From Dyadobacter jejuensis (GTDB lineage Bacteria > Bacteroidota > Bacteroidia > Cytophagales > Spirosomataceae), in assembly GCF_003149085.1 (NCBI RefSeq), contig NZ_QGDT01000002.1, positions 372,001 to 436,000 on the forward strand: a stretch of 64,000 nt of DNA, given 5' to 3'. Under the pieces are notes generated by a model that saw only the letters and a program-made list of their open reading frames with translations, had not been told where the DNA came from and made no database searches. Shown in pieces: positions 61,007 to 64,000 of the stretch (position 1 is the first letter of the stretch; each line of letters starts with the position of its first letter). The position numbers were made by a program, and so were the translations under genes.

Positions 61007-63979
61007 ATGAATCGCTTAGACCGTTTAAATTTCAATAGCTTACAAAAAAACTTTCAAGGAGCGCTATATTACGACGATTCCACCTTGCATCGGGCACAAA
61101 AGGCCATCTATGCTACCGATGCCTCCGTATATCAGGAGGACCCCTTGGCGGTGGCTATTCCCCGCAATTCAGAAGACCTAAAATTGCTAATACGCTTCGC
61201 CAAGCAAAATAAGACGACCCTTATTCCAAGGGCTGCAGGAACCTCTCTGGCGGGTCAGGTGGTCGGAAAAGGAATTGTGGTGGACATTTCCAAGCATTTT
61301 GGGAAGATTATTGAAGTAAACCCAGCCGAAAAATGGGTACGTGTTCAGCCTGGCGTCATCCGCGACGACCTTAACAAACACCTGGCCGAATATGGGTTAT
61401 TGTTTGGCCCCGAAACGTCTACAGCCAGTAGAGCGATGATTGGAGGGATGATCGGCAACAATTCCTGTGGGCTGCATTCCATCACCTGGGGCAATACCCG
61501 TGACCATTTATTGGAAGTACACACCATTCTTTCCGATGGCACTGAAGCCATTTTTAACAACCAGACCATTAGCGAATACCAAGAAAAAACTTTCCGGGAC
61601 ACGAGTCTGAGTAAGCGCGAGAAGGCCATCCATGCCGGCATGTGGGGAATACTGTCGAACCCAGTAGACCAAGAGCTGATTCAAAAACAGTTTCCTAAGA
61701 AAACAGTTTCCCGCCGAAACTCGGGATATGCCCTCGATGCGCTGGTCGACAACCTTCAACACGACCAAATAAACCTCTGCCAATTGATAGCGGGATCGGA
61801 AGGAACCCTCTGTTTCGTCACCGAAGCCAAACTCTCCCTAGTCGACCTCCCCCCTAAGGCCGTCGGAGTCGTGTGTATTCATACCGAAACCCTGGCCGAG
61901 GCCCTCATTGCCAACCGAACCGCCATGCGATTTAAGCCCAAGGCCTCGGAACTGGTAGACAAGTACATTATGGACTTCACCAAAGGACACCACGTATATG
62001 GGCAAAATCGCTTTTTTATGGTGGGCGACCCGGAGGCCTTACTGATGGTGGAATTTTGGGGTAAAACTACCGAGGAGGTCCAAAGACAAGTGGAACCATT
62101 AATCGCTCAACTTCAGGAGCAAAAATTAGGTTACGCCTACCCTTTGCTATTCGGCGCTGAAGCCGACAAAGCCTGGGACATCCGCAAAGCCGGCCTAGGC
62201 CTCATCCGAAACCTTCCAGGAGACCTTCAACCCGTCAATTTGATAGAAGACTGCGCAGTAGATGTAGACGACCTACCCGAATATATAGCCGACCTGGCCG
62301 AGCTACTCCAGCGACACCAGCTTCATGCCTCCTACTATGCACATGCTGGCGCTGGAGAGCTGCATGTAGAGCCGCTGATCAACCTAAAGACCCAAGAGGG
62401 AAAACAACAGTTCAGACAGGTATTGGCAGAAACAGCCGTACTGGTAAAAAAATTTCGAGGAGCCCTCTCTGGAGAACACGGTGATGGTCGATTAAGAGGC
62501 GAATTTATTCCCTTTATGATGGGTGAAGAAGTTTATGAGCTCTTCAAACAAGTGAAAAAACTCTGGGATCCCGATGGCCTTTTTAACGCCAATAAGATCA
62601 CCGATACGCCACCTATGAACGAGTTTCTGAGATACGAGCAGGATCAGCCTCATACGCCACTGCCTACCACCTTCGATTTTTCGAAGCAAGAGAGCATGCT
62701 AAAAATGGCAGAAAAATGCAGTGGCTCCGGAGATTGCCGCAAGACAGAACTCACCGGAGGCACCATGTGTCCTAGTTTTATGGCTACCCGCCAAGAAAGA
62801 GATAGCACCAGAGCCCGGGCCAATATATTGCGGCAATACCTTACGGGTCAAGAGCACCCCAAATCGCAGTCCACCAGCCAAACCGCTGTGGATCAGGAAA
62901 TGGTCAAAGAGGTATTGGACCTCTGCCTGTCTTGTAAGGGTTGCCAAGCGGAGTGTCCATCGAGTGTAGATGTCGGCAAGATGAAGGCGGAGTTTACCCA
63001 ACAATACTACCAAACCCATTCCGTCCCCCTACGCACTAAGCTTATCGCAGGGTTTTCGACCCAGATGAAGCGTGCTTCAATAGCCCCCTGGGTTTACAAT
63101 GCGGTATTTTCAAACACGGTTTTGCGGAGAATGGCCAATAAAGTCGTGGGGTTCCATCCCGACCGTACCATGCCAGCACTCAACAAGCAAACTTTAAAAC
63201 ACTGGCTCGACCACCGTCCCGCCTCCAACAAACCTAAAGACAGCAGAATGGTGTATCTTTTCTGTGATGAATTTACAAATTATAATGACCTGGAAGTAGG
63301 CATGAAGACCGTCGAGCTGCTGGAGGCTTTAGGCTATGAGGTAATCGTTCCCGAACATGTAGAATCGGGCCGATCGTACTTGTCTAAAGGCCTCGTAAAG
63401 CAAGCGCAACAGCTAGCTATTGCCAACATCCAAAATCTAAAAGGCCTCATTACCGAAAACACCCCTTTGATAGGCATGGAGCCGTCGGCTATTCTCTCCT
63501 TCCGCGACGAGTATGTGGATCTCGTTCCACAAGACCTCAAACGGTCAGCTCAACGAATAGCCAGCAATAGCCTCTTGGTAGAGGAGTTCTTAGCACGTGA
63601 AATTGACGCCAAAAGAATAAGCGCTGAGAAATTTACCGACCAGCCTCGTCTGATCAAATTGCATGGTCATTGTCACCAAAAGGCCCTTTCCTCACTTTCT
63701 GCACCCAAAAAGGCCCTTTCATTACCCGTCAACTATAAGGTGCAGTTGATCCCCTCCGGATGCTGTGGCATGGCGGGCTCATTTGGTTATGAGGTAGAAC
63801 ATTATGATGTTTCCATGCAAATAGGCGAACTGGTATTATTCCCTACCATTCGAAGCCAATCCGACGAGGTTCTGATTGCGGCTTCAGGAACTAGTTGCCG
63901 GCACCAAATCAAGGATGGTACCGGCCGAAAGGCCCTTCACCCCGTCGAAATTCTTTGGGAGGCCTTACGCAAAAACTAG
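61007..63979 (+). CDS. FAD-linked oxidase with Fe-S and CCG domain (D-lactate dehydrogenase type)
   Basis: 990 aa; a single polypeptide with three modules. Residues ~45-270 are FAD_binding_4 (LIPRAAGTSLAGQVVGKGIVVD, PGVIRDDLN, SGEHGDGRLRGEF near 490 in the FAD-oxidase C domain). Residues ~565-660 carry two Fe-S motifs: CSGSGDC…GTMCPS and CLSCKGCQAECP. The C-terminal ~200 residues are a CCG domain with HGHCHQKAL and PSGCCGMAG. Such fusions oxidise D-lactate, glycolate or 2-hydroxyglutarate-like acids and pass electrons through the Fe-S centres to quinone. Stop at 63979, so it is complete. Cytoplasmic side of the inner membrane by family. Confidence 0.9.
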   Translation: MNRLDRLNFNSLQKNFQGALYYDDSTLHRAQKAIYATDASVYQEDPLAVAIPRNSEDLKLLIRFAKQNKTTLIPRAAGTSLAGQVVGKGIVVDISKHFGKIIEVNPAEKWVRVQPGVIRDDLNKHLAEYGLLFGPETSTASRAMIGGMIGNNSCGLHSITWGNTRDHLLEVHTILSDGTEAIFNNQTISEYQEKTFRDTSLSKREKAIHAGMWGILSNPVDQELIQKQFPKKTVSRRNSGYALDALVDNLQHDQINLCQLIAGSEGTLCFVTEAKLSLVDLPPKAVGVVCIHTETLAEALIANRTAMRFKPKASELVDKYIMDFTKGHHVYGQNRFFMVGDPEALLMVEFWGKTTEEVQRQVEPLIAQLQEQKLGYAYPLLFGAEADKAWDIRKAGLGLIRNLPGDLQPVNLIEDCAVDVDDLPEYIADLAELLQRHQLHASYYAHAGAGELHVEPLINLKTQEGKQQFRQVLAETAVLVKKFRGALSGEHGDGRLRGEFIPFMMGEEVYELFKQVKKLWDPDGLFNANKITDTPPMNEFLRYEQDQPHTPLPTTFDFSKQESMLKMAEKCSGSGDCRKTELTGGTMCPSFMATRQERDSTRARANILRQYLTGQEHPKSQSTSQTAVDQEMVKEVLDLCLSCKGCQAECPSSVDVGKMKAEFTQQYYQTHSVPLRTKLIAGFSTQMKRASIAPWVYNAVFSNTVLRRMANKVVGFHPDRTMPALNKQTLKHWLDHRPASNKPKDSRMVYLFCDEFTNYNDLEVGMKTVELLEALGYEVIVPEHVESGRSYLSKGLVKQAQQLAIANIQNLKGLITENTPLIGMEPSAILSFRDEYVDLVPQDLKRSAQRIASNSLLVEEFLAREIDAKRISAEKFTDQPRLIKLHGHCHQKALSSLSAPKKALSLPVNYKVQLIPSGCCGMAGSFGYEVEHYDVSMQIGELVLFPTIRSQSDEVLIAASGTSCRHQIKDGTGRKALHPVEILWEALRKN

Positions 63980-64000
63980 AAACCAACACAGGGGGGGCAG

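Overview
This window comes from a member of the Bacteroidota, most likely the Cytophagales. Two SusC/SusD pairs, TonB-linked receptors with an N-terminal carboxypeptidase-regulatory-like domain, HYC_CC_PP-type and heavy-metal-binding lipoproteins, weak Shine-Dalgarno signals and repeated -7 boxes of the type TAnnTTTG (often TACCTTTG) all point there. The genus cannot be fixed from the sequence alone. Most of the window is chromosomal backbone of moderate GC; the stretch from about 16.4 to 20.6 kb is clearly AT-richer.

Layout. 1-5 kb: a 5'-truncated lipoprotein (propeller, HEAT repeats, cytochrome c), a DUF2157-type membrane protein and a small conserved protein. 5.1-11.8 kb: a co-oriented copper-handling locus with a Cu(I) P1B-ATPase, two small HMA proteins, an HYC_CC_PP protein, a TonB-dependent receptor with a Cys-Cys plug motif, an HMA-AraC fusion regulator and a heavy-metal-binding lipoprotein. 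11.9-15.8 kb: a methyltransferase, a MATE exporter with a structured leader, and HflX.

15.87-20.6 kb is the unusual part. It holds one intact tRNA-Arg(CCT), preceded by three tandem 130-bp units that each carry a damaged copy of the same tRNA. In these copies the anticodon is replaced and a GC-rich block, partly complementary to a second block, is inserted. A further 3' tRNA fragment follows. Next comes an AT-rich block with a Panacea-domain antitoxin-like gene, its partner and an AbiH-type gene. The block is broken up by REP-like palindrome clusters and flanked by ~199-bp direct repeats, the right one starting with a near-copy of the tRNA-Arg 3' end. It looks like a small defence island at a tRNA, but no integrase is visible.

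20.6-38.4 kb: a dienelactone hydrolase, a DnaQ-BRCT protein, an SH3-NlpC/P60 protein, a CE15-like esterase, a TetR-controlled tripartite RND efflux operon with two matching operator palindromes, a clan GH-A glycosidase next to a heparinase II/III-type lyase, a prohibitin-family protein, and prephenate dehydrogenase plus an aminotransferase (tyrosine/phenylalanine synthesis). 38.6-48.5 kb: modABC, SelO, an SGNH hydrolase, a nucleotidyltransferase, an IscA-type protein and thrB-thrA (no thrC here). 49-59 kb: two convergent SusC/SusD pairs around a previously hidden 54-aa ORF. 59.3-64 kb: a thioredoxin-fold protein without its CxxC, and a large FAD/Fe-S D-lactate dehydrogenase-type protein that ends just inside the window.
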